The notes: generated from the letters alone by a model not told the origin. A stretch of 64,000 nucleotides of DNA from Streptomyces griseus subsp. griseus (GCF_000720255.1 NZ_JOJE01000001.1:558001-622000); one strand, 5' to 3'. Counted from the first letter of the stretch, positions 16,314 through 25,286 are shown. Made by a program: numbers and translations.

Positions 16314-17504
16314 ATGCTGTCCGAGCAGTCCGCCGCGACCGTGCGCGCCACGCTCCCCGCCGTAGCGGCGGCCATCGGTGAGATCACCGAACGCTTCTAC
16401 GCCGGACTGTTCGCCGCGCACCGCGCACTGCTCCGCGACCTGTTCAACCGGGGCAACCAGGCCGCCGGCACCCAGCGCCAGGCGCTGGCCGGCTCCATCG
16501 CCGCCTTCGCCACCCATCTGGTCGAACACCCCGACCAGCGGCCCGACGCGATGCTGGGCCGCATCGCCCACAAGCACGCCTCCCTCGGCGTCACGCCCGA
16601 GCAGTACGAGGTCGTCCACGAGCACCTCTTCGCCGCCATCGCCGACGTCCTGGGCGAGGCCGTCACGCCGGAGGTCGCGGCCGCCTGGGGCGAGGTCTAC
16701 TGGCTGATGGCGAACGCGCTGATCGCCATCGAGAAGCGGCTGTACGAGGAGTCGGGCGAGCCCGGCCGGCGGGACTGGGAGGTCGTCGAGCGGATCCCGG
16801 AGACCGCCGACGTCACCACCTTCCGGCTGCGCCCGGTCGACGGCGGACCGGTGACCGGCTTCCGCGCGGGCCAGTACGTCTCCGTGGGCGTCGAGCTCCC
16901 GGACGGCGCCCATCAGATCCGCCAGTACAGCCTCACCGGGGCCCCGGAGACGACGGTGCGGCAGATCAGCGTCAAGCGGGTGCACGGCGGTACGACACCG
17001 GAGGGCGAGGTCTCGAACCACCTCCACGCACGCGTGCACGAGGGCAGCGTCCTGCGGCTGTCGGCCCCCTACGGCGACCTCGTCCTCGACGAGGCCCCCG
17101 ACGGCACCACCACCCCGCTGCTGCTGGCCTCCGCCGGCATCGGCGTGACCCCCATGGTCGCGATGCTCGCCCACCTCGCGGAGAGCGGCCACCGCGCCCC
17201 GGTCACCGTCGTGCACGGCGACCGCTCCCCCGCCGACCACGCCCTGCGCACCGACCACGAGGCCTACGCGGCGAAGCTGCCGGACGCGGCCGTGCACTTC
17301 TGGTACGAGCAGGAGGCGCCCCAGGGCACCCGCACCGGCCTCGTCGATCTCGCGGACGTACCGGTCGCACCGGGCACGCGCGCGTACCTGTGCGGTCCGC
17401 TGCCGTTCATGCGCGCGGTGCGGGCCCAGCTGGTGGAGCGAGGCGTGTCCCCGGCAGACATCCACTACGAGGTGTTCGGGCCGGACCTCTGGCTGGCGCG
17501 ATAA
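16314..17504 (+). CDS. hmp: flavohaemoglobin, nitric oxide dioxygenase
   Basis: Cytoplasmic enzyme that oxidises NO to nitrate with O2 and NAD(P)H. The 396 residues contain a globin domain (1-135) with the proximal His in RIAHKHASLG near residue 85 and distal-side Tyr/Gln region at the start. An FAD-binding ferredoxin-reductase domain (150-255) has RQYSLTGAP, and the NAD domain (256-396) has ASAGIGVTPMVAML and YLCGPLPFM. GAGGAG precedes ATG 16314. It converges on nsrR with ten bases between, and both promoters carry a related dyad, so NO-controlled repression is expected. Confidence 0.95.
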   Translation: MLSEQSAATVRATLPAVAAAIGEITERFYAGLFAAHRALLRDLFNRGNQAAGTQRQALAGSIAAFATHLVEHPDQRPDAMLGRIAHKHASLGVTPEQYEVVHEHLFAAIADVLGEAVTPEVAAAWGEVYWLMANALIAIEKRLYEESGEPGRRDWEVVERIPETADVTTFRLRPVDGGPVTGFRAGQYVSVGVELPDGAHQIRQYSLTGAPETTVRQISVKRVHGGTTPEGEVSNHLHARVHEGSVLRLSAPYGDLVLDEAPDGTTTPLLLASAGIGVTPMVAMLAHLAESGHRAPVTVVHGDRSPADHALRTDHEAYAAKLPDAAVHFWYEQEAPQGTRTGLVDLADVPVAPGTRAYLCGPLPFMRAVRAQLVERGVSPADIHYEVFGPDLWLAR

Positions 17505-17514
17505 CCCGACGGAT

Positions 17515-17949
17515 CTACCGCGCCCTGGAGATCTCCAGCAGCAGCGGCCCCGTCGGCTCCGCCACGACGTCGGTCACCGTCAGTGGGTCCAGCGAGGCGA
17601 AGAACGCCTCCTGGGCCCGGCGCAGGGCGGCGCGCAGGCGGCAGGCGGAGTTCAGGGGGCAAGGCGCGGGGCCCTCGCAGTCGACGACGTCGCCGGTGCC
17701 CTCGAACGAGCGCACCACCGCCCCCACCGACGCCGTGCGGCCCTGCTCGGTGAGGGTGAGACCGCCGCCGCGCCCGCGCCGGGCGTCGACCAGGCCGAGG
17801 TGCTGGAGCTCGGCGACGACCTTGGCGAGGTGGGTGTAGGGGACCTGCATGCCGGCCGCCACCTCCCGGGTGGTGGGCGTCGTCCCGCCCGCCACGGCGA
17901 GCCGCATCAGCACGCGCAGCGCCAGGTCGGTGGATCGCAACAGCCGCAT
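17515..17949 (-). CDS. nsrR: Rrf2-family NO-sensing repressor NsrR
   Basis: 144 residues, with winged HTH at residues 1-70 (TTREVAAGMQVPYTHLAKVVAEL) and an iron-sulphur segment CEGPAPCPLNSAC with cysteines 91, 97 and 103. The C-x5-C-x5-C spacing and Asp at position 8 match the ligands of the [4Fe-4S] cluster in the S. coelicolor NsrR structure. The protein should repress hmp and itself until NO destroys the cluster. A dyad similar to the hmp site lies upstream. Confidence 0.93.
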   Translation of the reverse strand: MRLLRSTDLALRVLMRLAVAGGTTPTTREVAAGMQVPYTHLAKVVAELQHLGLVDARRGRGGGLTLTEQGRTASVGAVVRSFEGTGDVVDCEGPAPCPLNSACRLRAALRRAQEAFFASLDPLTVTDVVAEPTGPLLLEISRAR

Positions 17950-17968
17950 ACCGGCAGCCTAGGTAATA

Positions 17969-17990
17969 CGCATCTGAGCTTCAATATGCG
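17969..17990. promoter_or_regulatory. imperfect NsrR-type dyad upstream of nsrR
   Basis: CGCATCTGAGC and TTCAATATGCG form an imperfect inverted repeat about 20 bases upstream of the nsrR start. It shares GCATCTNAG with the perfect dyad in front of hmp, suggesting autoregulation. Confidence 0.6.
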
Positions 17991-18094
17991 CCTTTCTGCC
18001 GCCCGCCCTACTGGCAGGCCGCTCTGCCCCATTACGATCAGCGAACCCGGTCGTCCCGTCCGTCACGTCACTTTCCCCCAGAAGGACACACCCC

Positions 18095-18760
18095 ATGGGT
18101 TCCGCGAAGAAGAGCAACAGCGCCGCGCGCAAGGCACGGATAGAGGAGATGCGGCGCGCCGAGCAGGCTCGTGAGCGCCGCAACCGGATCCTCACGATCG
18201 GCGCCAGCACGGTGGTCGTGGCCGCCCTGGTCGTCGGCGGGGTCGTGCTCGTGCGGTCGCAGTCCGACGACAGCAGCGCGGCGAGCGACGGGAAGGCGAC
18301 CGCGGGCAAGTTCACCAGCGGCGCGGACGGTGTGAAGACGTGGAAGGGCACGCTGGGGCGCAACCACGTCACCAGGACCGTCAAGTACCCGACGGAGCCC
18401 CCGGTCGGCGGTGACCACAACCAGGTCTGGATGAACTGCAACGGCGACGTCTACGGCAAGGCCGTGAACAACATGAACGCCGTGCACTCGCTGGAGCACG
18501 GCGCGGTCTGGGTGACGTACAACAGCAAGGCCTCGAAGGCGGACGTCGACGCGCTGGCGGCGAAGGTGAAGAAGACGCCGTACACGCTGATGAGCCCGGA
18601 CGACAAGCAGGCGGACCCGATCATGCTGACGGCGTGGGGGAACCAGCGCACGGTGACCGGCGCGAAGGACCCGAACGTGGACAAGTTCTTCGAGAAGTTC
18701 GTGCAGGGCAAGCAGACCCCGGAGCCGGGCGCCGCCTGCACGAACGGTCTGTCGCAGTGA
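18095..18760 (+). CDS. DUF3105 membrane-anchored protein
   Basis: 221 residues with a charged cytoplasmic N-terminus (MGSAKKSNSAARKARIEEMRRAEQ), one membrane helix at 33-53, a Ser/Ala-rich linker and an extracytoplasmic DUF3105 domain. YPTEPPVGGDHNQVWMNCNGDVY and NAVHSLEHGAVWVTY, with several conserved His and one Cys, suggest metal binding. GAAGGA lies 10 bases before ATG. The stop overlaps the next start as GTGA, so it is coupled to the DUF305 gene. The function of the family is unknown. Confidence 0.88.
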   Translation: MGSAKKSNSAARKARIEEMRRAEQARERRNRILTIGASTVVVAALVVGGVVLVRSQSDDSSAASDGKATAGKFTSGADGVKTWKGTLGRNHVTRTVKYPTEPPVGGDHNQVWMNCNGDVYGKAVNNMNAVHSLEHGAVWVTYNSKASKADVDALAAKVKKTPYTLMSPDDKQADPIMLTAWGNQRTVTGAKDPNVDKFFEKFVQGKQTPEPGAACTNGLSQ

Positions 18761-19377
18761 GGTTCGCCGGGGTCGCCGTCGCCGTGGCGGGCGTGCTCGT
18801 CGCGGCCGGCGCCATCACGTACTCCGTCGCCGAGGACGGCGGCTCGGACGCGACGACGCCGTCCGCCGACTCGGCGGACGCCGGGTTCGCTCGGGACATG
18901 GCGGTGCACCACCAGCAGGCCGTCGAGATGTCGTACATCGTGCGCGACCGCACCACCGACGAGGAGGTGCGGCGGCTCGCCTACGACATCGCGCAGACGC
19001 AGGCCAACCAGCGCGGCATGCTGCTGGGCTGGCTGGATCTGTGGGGGCTGCCGAAGGTGTCGTCGAAGGCTCCGATGACCTGGATGGGCATGGGCGACAT
19101 GGCCTCCGGCAAGGACGGCGCGCTGATGCCGGGCATGGCGACCAACTCCGAGCTGAAGAAGCTGGGCACCCTCAAGGGCAAGCAGGCGGAGGTGCTTTAC
19201 CTGCAGCTCATGACGGACCACCACAAGGGCGGCATCCACATGGCCGAGGGCTGTGTCGCCAAGTGCACGGTCGGGGTGGAGAAGCGGCTCGCGCAGGGCA
19301 TGGTCGAGGCACAGCAGTCGGAGATCGACCTGATGGCGGGCATGCTCAAGGAGCGGGGGGCGAAGCCGCGCGCATAG
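18757..19377 (+). CDS. DUF305 exported protein
   Basis: 206 residues from GTG 18757, which overlaps the previous stop codon. An uncleaved or cleaved signal segment (VAVAVAGVLVAAGAITYSV) leads to a DUF305 helical domain with the hallmark pairs DMAVHHQQAVEM and LMTDHHKGGIHMAEG. The two HH motifs and Met-rich segments MTWMGMGDMASG and MPGM suggest copper or other metal binding. Earlier in-frame starts lie inside the upstream gene and are not needed. DUF3105-DUF305 pairs are common in actinobacteria. Confidence 0.9.
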   Translation: MRFAGVAVAVAGVLVAAGAITYSVAEDGGSDATTPSADSADAGFARDMAVHHQQAVEMSYIVRDRTTDEEVRRLAYDIAQTQANQRGMLLGWLDLWGLPKVSSKAPMTWMGMGDMASGKDGALMPGMATNSELKKLGTLKGKQAEVLYLQLMTDHHKGGIHMAEGCVAKCTVGVEKRLAQGMVEAQQSEIDLMAGMLKERGAKPRA

Positions 19378-19579
19378 GTCCCGCGCCGGGGCCCCGCCCA
19401 GGATCCCCACCTGGTCCCGCCCCTACACCCGGCGTAAGCCTCAAATCGCCCTGGCTTGAGGTTACTTGGGCTCTTCTTGGTTCTTCTTGGTCTGCGCATT
19501 CCCCTGGCATGAACAGTTCATCGCAAGAGTGGCGACCGTCGAGTGATCCACTCGCGAACTGAACCGCACAGGGGGTTCC

Positions 19580-21526
19580 ATGAGATCCAACCGCGCCAAG
19601 GTGCGCGCCGGAGTGAGCCTGGCAGCGACACTGCCGATGCTCGCGGGCGCGCTGGCGCTAGGCATACCCGCGGCGCACGCCGCGGACAGCCCGGCCCGTG
19701 ACACGCTGGCCGGGACCAAGCCCGCGTGGGCCACGGCCAAGGCGGACAAGGGCGCGACGTCCGACAGCGCCCAGGTCTCCGCGCGTGTGTACCTCGCCGG
19801 ACGGGACGCGGCCGGGCTCGCCGCCTACGCCGAGGCGGTCGCCGACCCGTCCTCGCCCCGGTACGGCAAGTACCTGAGCGCCAAGCAGGCGCAGGCCCGC
19901 TTCGGCGCGACCAAGGCCCAGGTGGCCGCGGTCAAGGCGTGGCTGACGGCGGCCGGACTGAAGGTCACGGGCACCACGCTGCACTACATCACCGTCAGCG
20001 GTGACGTGGCCGCCGCCGAGAAGGCGTTCGGCACCCAGCTGCACAACTTCGCCAAGGGCTCGAAGACCTACCGCGCCCCGTCGAAGGCGGCATCCGCGCC
20101 GGAGAGCCTGAACGGCGCCGTCCTGACCGTGACCGGCCTGGACAACGCCCCGCACAAGGCGAGCCACGACGACCAACTGCCCGGTCCGACCGCCGCGTTC
20201 AGGAACGCCGGGCCGTTCTCGTCGTACTACGGCTCGAACGTCGCGACCACGCTGCCGGACGCGTACGGCACAAAGATCCCGTACGCGGTCAAGGGCTACA
20301 CGGGCAAGCAGCTGCGGTCCGCGTACGGCGCCGGCACGTACACGGGCAAGGGGGTGCGGGTCGCCATCACCGACGCGTTCGCCTCGCCGACCATCGCCTT
20401 CGACGCGGCCACCTACGCGAAGAAGCACGGCGACGCGGCCTACACCACCGGCCAGCTGCGCCAGGTCCTGCCCAAGAACTACACGCACACGAAGGCCGAC
20501 GAGTGCGACGCCTCCGGCTGGTACGGCGAGGAGACCCTCGACGTCGAGGCCGTGCACGCGGTCGCGCCCGCCGCGCAGATCACCTACGTCGGCGCCGCGT
20601 CCTGCATGGACGACGACCTGCTCGACTCGCTCGGCAAGATCGTCGACGGGCACCTGGCGGACATCGTCTCCAACTCCTGGGGCGACATCGAGGCCAACCA
20701 GACACCTGACCTCGCGGCCGCCTACGACCAGGTCTTCCAGTTCGGCGCGGTCGAGGGCATCGGCTTCTACTTCTCCTCCGGCGACAACGGTGACGAGGTC
20801 GCCAACACCGGTACGAAGCAGGTCGACACCCCGGCCAACTCGGCGTGGGTGACGGCGGTCGGCGGCACCTCGCTGGCGGTCGGCAAGGGCGACAAGTACC
20901 TCTGGGAGACCGGCTGGGGCACCGAGAAGGCCTCGCTGTCGGCCGACGGCAAGAGCTGGACGGGCTTCCCCGGCGCGTTCACCTCGGGCGCGGGCGGCGG
21001 CACCAGCAAGACGGTGGCCGAGCCGGCGTACCAGAAGGGCGTCGTGCCGAAGTCGCTCGCCCAGGCCAACAACGCGGCCGGCAACCGTGTCGTCCCGGAC
21101 ATCGCGGCGATCGCCGACCCGAACACCGGCTTCCTGGTCGGCCAGACGCAGACCTTCCCCGACGGCTCGGAGAAGTACAGCGAGTACCGCATCGGCGGCA
21201 CCTCGCTGGCCTCCCCGGTCATCGCGGCCGTGCAGGCCCTCGCCCAGCAGGCGCGCGGCGGCAAGGCGATCGGTTTCGCCAACCCGTCGATCTACGCCAA
21301 GTACGGCACGAAGGTCTACCACGACGTCACGGACGCCCCGACCGGCTCGGGCCTCGCGGTGGCCCGTGTCGACTACGCCAACAGCGTCGACGCCTCCGAC
21401 GGCCTGCTCACCTCGGTGCGCAGCCTCGGCAAGGACAGCTCGCTGAAGGCGGTCAAGGGCTACGACGACGTCACCGGCGTGGGCACGCCCACGAACGGCT
21501 ACGTGGAGTCGTACCGGAACCGCTGA
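19580..21526 (+). CDS. secreted sedolisin-family (S53) serine-carboxyl protease
   Basis: 648 residues: Sec signal peptide 1-35 (cut after AAHA), activation propeptide about 60-195 with QVSARVYLAGRDAAGL and YLSAKQAQARFG, then the S53 domain. The catalytic triad is visible as Glu317-x3-Asp321 in YGEETLDVEA and Ser542 in GGTSLASPV; the oxyanion Asp402 lies in SSGDNG. The C-terminal calcium site appears as YHDVTDAPTG and GYDDVTGVGTP. Such enzymes act at acidic pH in the medium. AGGGGG precedes ATG. The 202-base upstream spacer shows tandem TTCTTGG words near 19479-19492 but no recognisable operator. Confidence 0.93.
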   Translation: MRSNRAKVRAGVSLAATLPMLAGALALGIPAAHAADSPARDTLAGTKPAWATAKADKGATSDSAQVSARVYLAGRDAAGLAAYAEAVADPSSPRYGKYLSAKQAQARFGATKAQVAAVKAWLTAAGLKVTGTTLHYITVSGDVAAAEKAFGTQLHNFAKGSKTYRAPSKAASAPESLNGAVLTVTGLDNAPHKASHDDQLPGPTAAFRNAGPFSSYYGSNVATTLPDAYGTKIPYAVKGYTGKQLRSAYGAGTYTGKGVRVAITDAFASPTIAFDAATYAKKHGDAAYTTGQLRQVLPKNYTHTKADECDASGWYGEETLDVEAVHAVAPAAQITYVGAASCMDDDLLDSLGKIVDGHLADIVSNSWGDIEANQTPDLAAAYDQVFQFGAVEGIGFYFSSGDNGDEVANTGTKQVDTPANSAWVTAVGGTSLAVGKGDKYLWETGWGTEKASLSADGKSWTGFPGAFTSGAGGGTSKTVAEPAYQKGVVPKSLAQANNAAGNRVVPDIAAIADPNTGFLVGQTQTFPDGSEKYSEYRIGGTSLASPVIAAVQALAQQARGGKAIGFANPSIYAKYGTKVYHDVTDAPTGSGLAVARVDYANSVDASDGLLTSVRSLGKDSSLKAVKGYDDVTGVGTPTNGYVESYRNR

Positions 21527-21550
21527 CACCTGCTCGGCGGTCCGGCCCCA

Positions 21551-21582
21551 GGTGCCCGCTCCTCCCCCGAGGGGCGGGCACC
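21551..21582 (+). terminator. terminator of the sedolisin gene
   Basis: GGTGCCCGC (21551-21559) pairs with GCGGGCACC (21574-21582), with an inner CCTC/GAGG extension, starting 24 bases after the stop codon. Confidence 0.75.
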
Positions 21583-21617
21583 ACCCCGTGCCGCCGCGCG
21601 CCGTGCCGACGGGGTGG

Positions 21618-21770
21618 TCAGGACGCCGGCGGGCTGTCCGGCTCTCCGTCCTCCACGCGATAGGTCCTGGTCCAGGCGAACCCGCAGTGACAGCGGGAGC
21701 GCTCGACCAGCTCCCCGCTCTCCGATACGCCCAGAAACTCGCTGAATCGGACGTGCACGTGCTCACCCAT
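21618..21770 (-). CDS. small CxC-containing hypothetical protein
   Basis: A 50-residue protein from ATG 21770, preceded by AAGGA at a rather long distance. It contains SRCHCGFAWTRTYR, which could bind zinc with other ligands, and an acidic C-terminus. In-frame starts further upstream (for example ATG at 21806) would lengthen it to 62 or more residues. Small proteins of this kind occur throughout Streptomyces next to housekeeping genes. It is divergent from nadE. The function is unknown. Confidence 0.5.
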   Translation of the reverse strand: MGEHVHVRFSEFLGVSESGELVERSRCHCGFAWTRTYRVEDGEPDSPPAS

Positions 21771-21938
21771 GGCGCGTCGCTTTCCTTGTCCGGATGTGCG
21801 CCCCATAGTCACCGCCGACCGCCCTTCCTGGCAGTGCCCCAGGTCACATCTCTCGGCGGTGACCTCCCCCGACCGCCCAGCGCGGTCACGTGGGCTGGAC
21901 CACACCCACATCGCGTCGCTTTGACGATTACTGGTGTC

Positions 21939-21944
21939 TAGACT
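21939..21944 (+). promoter_or_regulatory. -10 hexamer TAGACT of a leaderless nadE transcript
   Basis: TAGACT is separated by exactly seven bases from the GTG start of nadE, with no ribosome-binding site in between. The same arrangement occurs in front of map at 40413. A TTGACG lies only 12 bases upstream of the hexamer, so the -35 element is uncertain. Confidence 0.45.
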
Positions 21945-21951
21945 GGGGCCC

Positions 21952-23706
21952 GTGCCTCAACTTCGCCTCGCTCTGAACCAGATCGACTCGCGGGTCGGCG
22001 ACCTCGCCGGGAACACCGAGTCGGTCCTCCGCTGGACCCGGCACTCCGCCGAGCAGGGAGCGCATCTCGTGGCGTTCCCCGAGATGGTGCTGACCGGTTA
22101 TCCCGTCGAGGACCTGGCCCTGCGCTCCTCCTTCGTCGAGGCCTCCCGCGCGGCCCTGCGCGCCCTCGCCACCCGGCTCGCCGAGGAGGGCTTCGGCGAG
22201 CTCCCGGTGGTCGTCGGCTACCTCGACCGCTCCGACACCGCCCAGCCGAGGTTCGGCCAGCCGGCCGGCGCGCCGCGGAACGCGGGCGCGGTGCTGCACC
22301 GCGGCGCGGTGGTCCTCTCCTACGCCAAGCACCACCTGCCGAACTACGGCGTCTTCGACGAGTTCCGCTACTTCGTGCCCGGTGACACCATGCCGGTGCT
22401 GCGCGTGCACGGCGTCGACGTGGCCCTCGCCATCTGCGAGGACCTCTGGCAGGACGGCGGCCGCGTCCCGGCCGCGCGCTCCGCCGGGGCCGGTCTGCTG
22501 CTGTCGATCAACGCCTCCCCCTACGAGCGCGACAAGGACGACACCCGCCTGGAGCTGGTGCGCAAGCGCGCCCAGGAGGCGGGCTGCACCACCGCCTACC
22601 TCGCCATGATGGGCGGCCAGGACGAGCTGGTCTTCGACGGCGACTCCATCGTGGTCGACCGGCACGGCGAAGTCGTCTCGCGGGCGCCCCAGTTCAGCGA
22701 GGGCTGCGTGGTCCTGGACCTGGACCTGCCGGCGGCTTCCGCCGACCCGCGCGAGGGCGTGGTGGACGACGGCCTGCGCATCGACCGCGTGGTCCTGTCC
22801 GAGGAGCCGCTGCCCGCGTACGAGCCGGAGCACACCGGTGGCTACGCGGACCGGCTGGAGGACGACGAGGAGGTGTACTCGGCGCTGGTCGTGGGCCTGC
22901 GGGCGTACGTCGCCAAGAACGGCTTCTCGTCGGTCCTGATCGGTCTGTCGGGCGGCATCGACTCGGCGCTCGTCGCGGCGATCGCGTGCGACGCGGTGGG
23001 CTCGCAGAACGTGTACGGCGTGTCCATGCCGTCGAAGTACTCGTCGGAGCACTCGAAGGGCGACGCGGCGGAGCTGGCGCGCAGGACCGGCCTGAACTTC
23101 CGTACGGTCGCGATCGAGCCGATGTTCGACGCGTACATGGGCTCGCTGGGTCTGACGGGCCTGGCGGAGGAGAACCTCCAGTCCCGTCTGCGCGGCACGA
23201 TGCTGATGGCGATCTCCAACCAGGAGGGCCACATCGTGCTGGCCCCCGGCAACAAGTCGGAGCTCGCGGTGGGCTACTCGACGCTGTACGGCGACTCGGT
23301 GGGCGCGTACGGGCCCATCAAGGACGTGTACAAGTCGTCGGTCTTCCGGCTGGCCCAGTGGCGCAATCGCGCGGCGGCCGAGCGGGGCCAGACCCCGCCC
23401 ATCCCCGAGAACTCGATCACCAAGCCGCCGAGCGCGGAGCTGCGTCCCGGCCAGGTCGACACGGACTCCCTGCCGGACTACCCGGTCCTCGACGCGATCC
23501 TCGAGCTGTACGTCGACCGCGACCAGGGCGCCGACGCGATCGTCGCGGCCGGCTTCGACCCCGCCCTGGTCGCCAAGACGCTCCGCATGGTCGACACCGC
23601 GGAGTACAAGCGCCGCCAGTACCCGCCGGGCACGAAGATCTCCCCCAAGGGCTTCGGCAAGGACCGCAGGCTGCCGATCACCAACGGGTGGCGGGAGTCG
23701 GTGTAG
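21952..23706 (+). CDS. nadE: glutamine-dependent NAD+ synthetase
   Basis: Last step of NAD synthesis: amidation of deamido-NAD using glutamine and ATP. The 584 residues comprise an N-terminal nitrilase-type glutaminase domain (1-270; PEMVLTGYP with the catalytic Glu, Lys in SYAKHHLPN, and nucleophilic Cys in ALAICEDLW) and a C-terminal synthetase domain with the P-loop LSGGIDSALVAAI near residue 328 and APGNKSELAVGYSTLYGD. The start is GTG 21952 because the protein opens PQLRLALNQIDSRVGD as in relatives; six upstream residues in the longer frame are not conserved. A strong terminator follows at 23871. Confidence 0.96.
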   Translation: MPQLRLALNQIDSRVGDLAGNTESVLRWTRHSAEQGAHLVAFPEMVLTGYPVEDLALRSSFVEASRAALRALATRLAEEGFGELPVVVGYLDRSDTAQPRFGQPAGAPRNAGAVLHRGAVVLSYAKHHLPNYGVFDEFRYFVPGDTMPVLRVHGVDVALAICEDLWQDGGRVPAARSAGAGLLLSINASPYERDKDDTRLELVRKRAQEAGCTTAYLAMMGGQDELVFDGDSIVVDRHGEVVSRAPQFSEGCVVLDLDLPAASADPREGVVDDGLRIDRVVLSEEPLPAYEPEHTGGYADRLEDDEEVYSALVVGLRAYVAKNGFSSVLIGLSGGIDSALVAAIACDAVGSQNVYGVSMPSKYSSEHSKGDAAELARRTGLNFRTVAIEPMFDAYMGSLGLTGLAEENLQSRLRGTMLMAISNQEGHIVLAPGNKSELAVGYSTLYGDSVGAYGPIKDVYKSSVFRLAQWRNRAAAERGQTPPIPENSITKPPSAELRPGQVDTDSLPDYPVLDAILELYVDRDQGADAIVAAGFDPALVAKTLRMVDTAEYKRRQYPPGTKISPKGFGKDRRLPITNGWRESV

Positions 23707-23726
23707 CCGACGGGAGCCGGCCGAAA

Positions 23727-23868
23727 GTCGTTGCCGGCGCCCACCCTGGTCACGGTCGTGGAGCGAGGGGGCATCGAAGCTCCAGTTCTCCGGGCTGAAG
23801 CCGCGTACGGCAGTTCCTCATGACCGACCCGGGCGGCAACTGTGTCGAGTTGCGTGGCCAGGTTGCCA
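23727..23868 (+). pseudogene. degraded 3' end of a VOC/glyoxalase-type gene
   Basis: One frame reads TLVTVVERGGIEAPVLRA and EAAYGSS and then stops. One base out of phase it continues MTDPGGNCVELRG, the usual end of a VOC protein (F-x-T-D-P-x-G-N-x-x-E-L). A single lost base in the run between Tyr-Gly-Ser and Met-Thr-Asp explains the break. No 5' part or start signal is present, so this is a truncated, frameshifted remnant. Confidence 0.5.
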
Positions 23869-23870
23869 CG

Positions 23871-23906
23871 CGGGGTGCGCGGGGTGGAAACACCCCGCGC
23901 ACCCCG
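23871..23906. terminator. 16-bp GAAA-tetraloop hairpin after nadE
   Basis: CGGGGTGCGCGGGGTG (23871-23886), loop GAAA, and CACCCCGCGCACCCCG (23891-23906) form a perfect 16-bp stem. It lies between nadE and the convergent MFS gene and can stop transcription from both sides. Confidence 0.85.
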
Positions 23907-23965
23907 CCCGTTGCCTCAGCGGAGGAGAGCCGCGCCCGGAGCGGTTCCGGGGAGCTGCCCCATCC

Positions 23966-25189
23966 TCAGTGGTGGAGGACCTCCGCCTCCTGCGGTACGT
24001 GCGTCGCGACGACACGCTCGCGGCTGCCACCGGCAGGCACCCTGCGGCGGTCCACCGCGGACGCCGCGCCGGCGACCGCCAGGCCCAGGACCGCGAGGAC
24101 AGCGCCCGCGAGTGCCGGGGACGTCACGCCGAAGCCGGCGGAGAGGGCCAGGCCGCCGATCCAGGCGCCGCCGGCGTTGGCCAGGTTGAAGGCGGCCTGG
24201 TTGGCGGAGGACGCCAGGGACGGGGCCGCCGACGCCTTCTCCATGACCATCAGCTGGAGCGGGGAGCCGGTGGCGAAGGCGGCCGTGCCGAGCAGGACCA
24301 CCGCGACGGCCGCGCTCCACGTCGTGGCCATGAGCAGCGGGAACAGCGCCAGGACCGCGACCAGCGACACCAGGCCGCCGAACAGCGTGCCCCGCAGGGA
24401 GTGGTCCGCGAGCCGCCCGCCCAGCAGGTTGCCGGCGGTCGCGCCGACGCCGAACAGCGCGAGGAGCAGCGTCACGCTGGAGCCGGCGAACCCGGCGGAT
24501 TCCGTCAGCATCGGCGTGATGTAGCTGTAGGCGGCGAAGAGCGCGCCGAAACCGGCGACCGTGGTGCCGAGCGCCAGCCACACCGGCAGGGACCGCAGCG
24601 CGGCCAGTTCGCCGCGCAGCCCGGCGGCGGACGCGGCGTGGGTGTGGTCGTGCGGGATCAGCATCGCGAGCGCGGCGATGGCGGCCAGGCCGATCGCGCT
24701 GACGCCGAGGAACGTCGCCCTCCAGCCGAGGTGCTGCCCCATGAGGGTGGCGACGGGGACGCCCGCGACATTGGCGACGGTGAGTCCCAGGAACATCAGC
24801 GAGACGGAGCGGGCCTTGCGCTCGGGCGCCACCATCGTCGTCGCGACGACCGCGCCGACGCCGAAGAAGGCGCCGTGCGGCAGACCGCTCAGGAAACGGG
24901 CCGCCAGCAGCCAGCCGTTGTCGGGGGCGAACGCGGACAGCGCGTTGCCGGCCACGAAGAGGCCCATCAGCCCCATCAGGACCGTGCGTCGGGGCATCCG
25001 CGCGGTCACCGCCGCCAGCAGCGGAGCACCGACGACGACACCGAGCGCGTACGCCGAGACCAGGTGACCGGCGGTGGGGATCGAGATGTTCAGGTCGTTC
25101 GCGACTTCGGGCAGCAGCCCCATCATCACGAACTCGGTGGTGCCTATTCCGAAAGCACCCACGGCCAGAGCGAGCAGGGCCAGGGGCAT
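23966..25189 (-). CDS. MFS efflux transporter (DHA1 type)
   Basis: 407 residues from ATG 25189 with AAAGG upstream; a TTG at 25210 would add seven residues. Twelve membrane helices are apparent. The DHA1 signatures include FVMMGLLPEVANDLNIS in helix 1, the loop 2-3 region with RMPRRTVLMG, and GLPHGAFFGVGAVVA in helix 4, as in AraJ/CmlR-like sugar or chloramphenicol exporters. The substrate is unknown. No dedicated regulator is adjacent. It converges on nadE. Confidence 0.88.
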   Translation of the reverse strand: MPLALLALAVGAFGIGTTEFVMMGLLPEVANDLNISIPTAGHLVSAYALGVVVGAPLLAAVTARMPRRTVLMGLMGLFVAGNALSAFAPDNGWLLAARFLSGLPHGAFFGVGAVVATTMVAPERKARSVSLMFLGLTVANVAGVPVATLMGQHLGWRATFLGVSAIGLAAIAALAMLIPHDHTHAASAAGLRGELAALRSLPVWLALGTTVAGFGALFAAYSYITPMLTESAGFAGSSVTLLLALFGVGATAGNLLGGRLADHSLRGTLFGGLVSLVAVLALFPLLMATTWSAAVAVVLLGTAAFATGSPLQLMVMEKASAAPSLASSANQAAFNLANAGGAWIGGLALSAGFGVTSPALAGAVLAVLGLAVAGAASAVDRRRVPAGGSRERVVATHVPQEAEVLHH

Positions 25190-25286
25190 GGAGAAGCCTG
25201 TGCCTTTCAAACGAGAGCGGGTTCCGTACAGCGTATGTTCAATTACGGAACAAACTCACTCCGGCCCGCTATTCCGGCAGGCGGCG

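Noticed and set aside
19658..21766. 702-codon minus-strand frame
   Set aside because: Antisense of the sedolisin gene; Val/Arg/Gly-rich with no recognisable domain.
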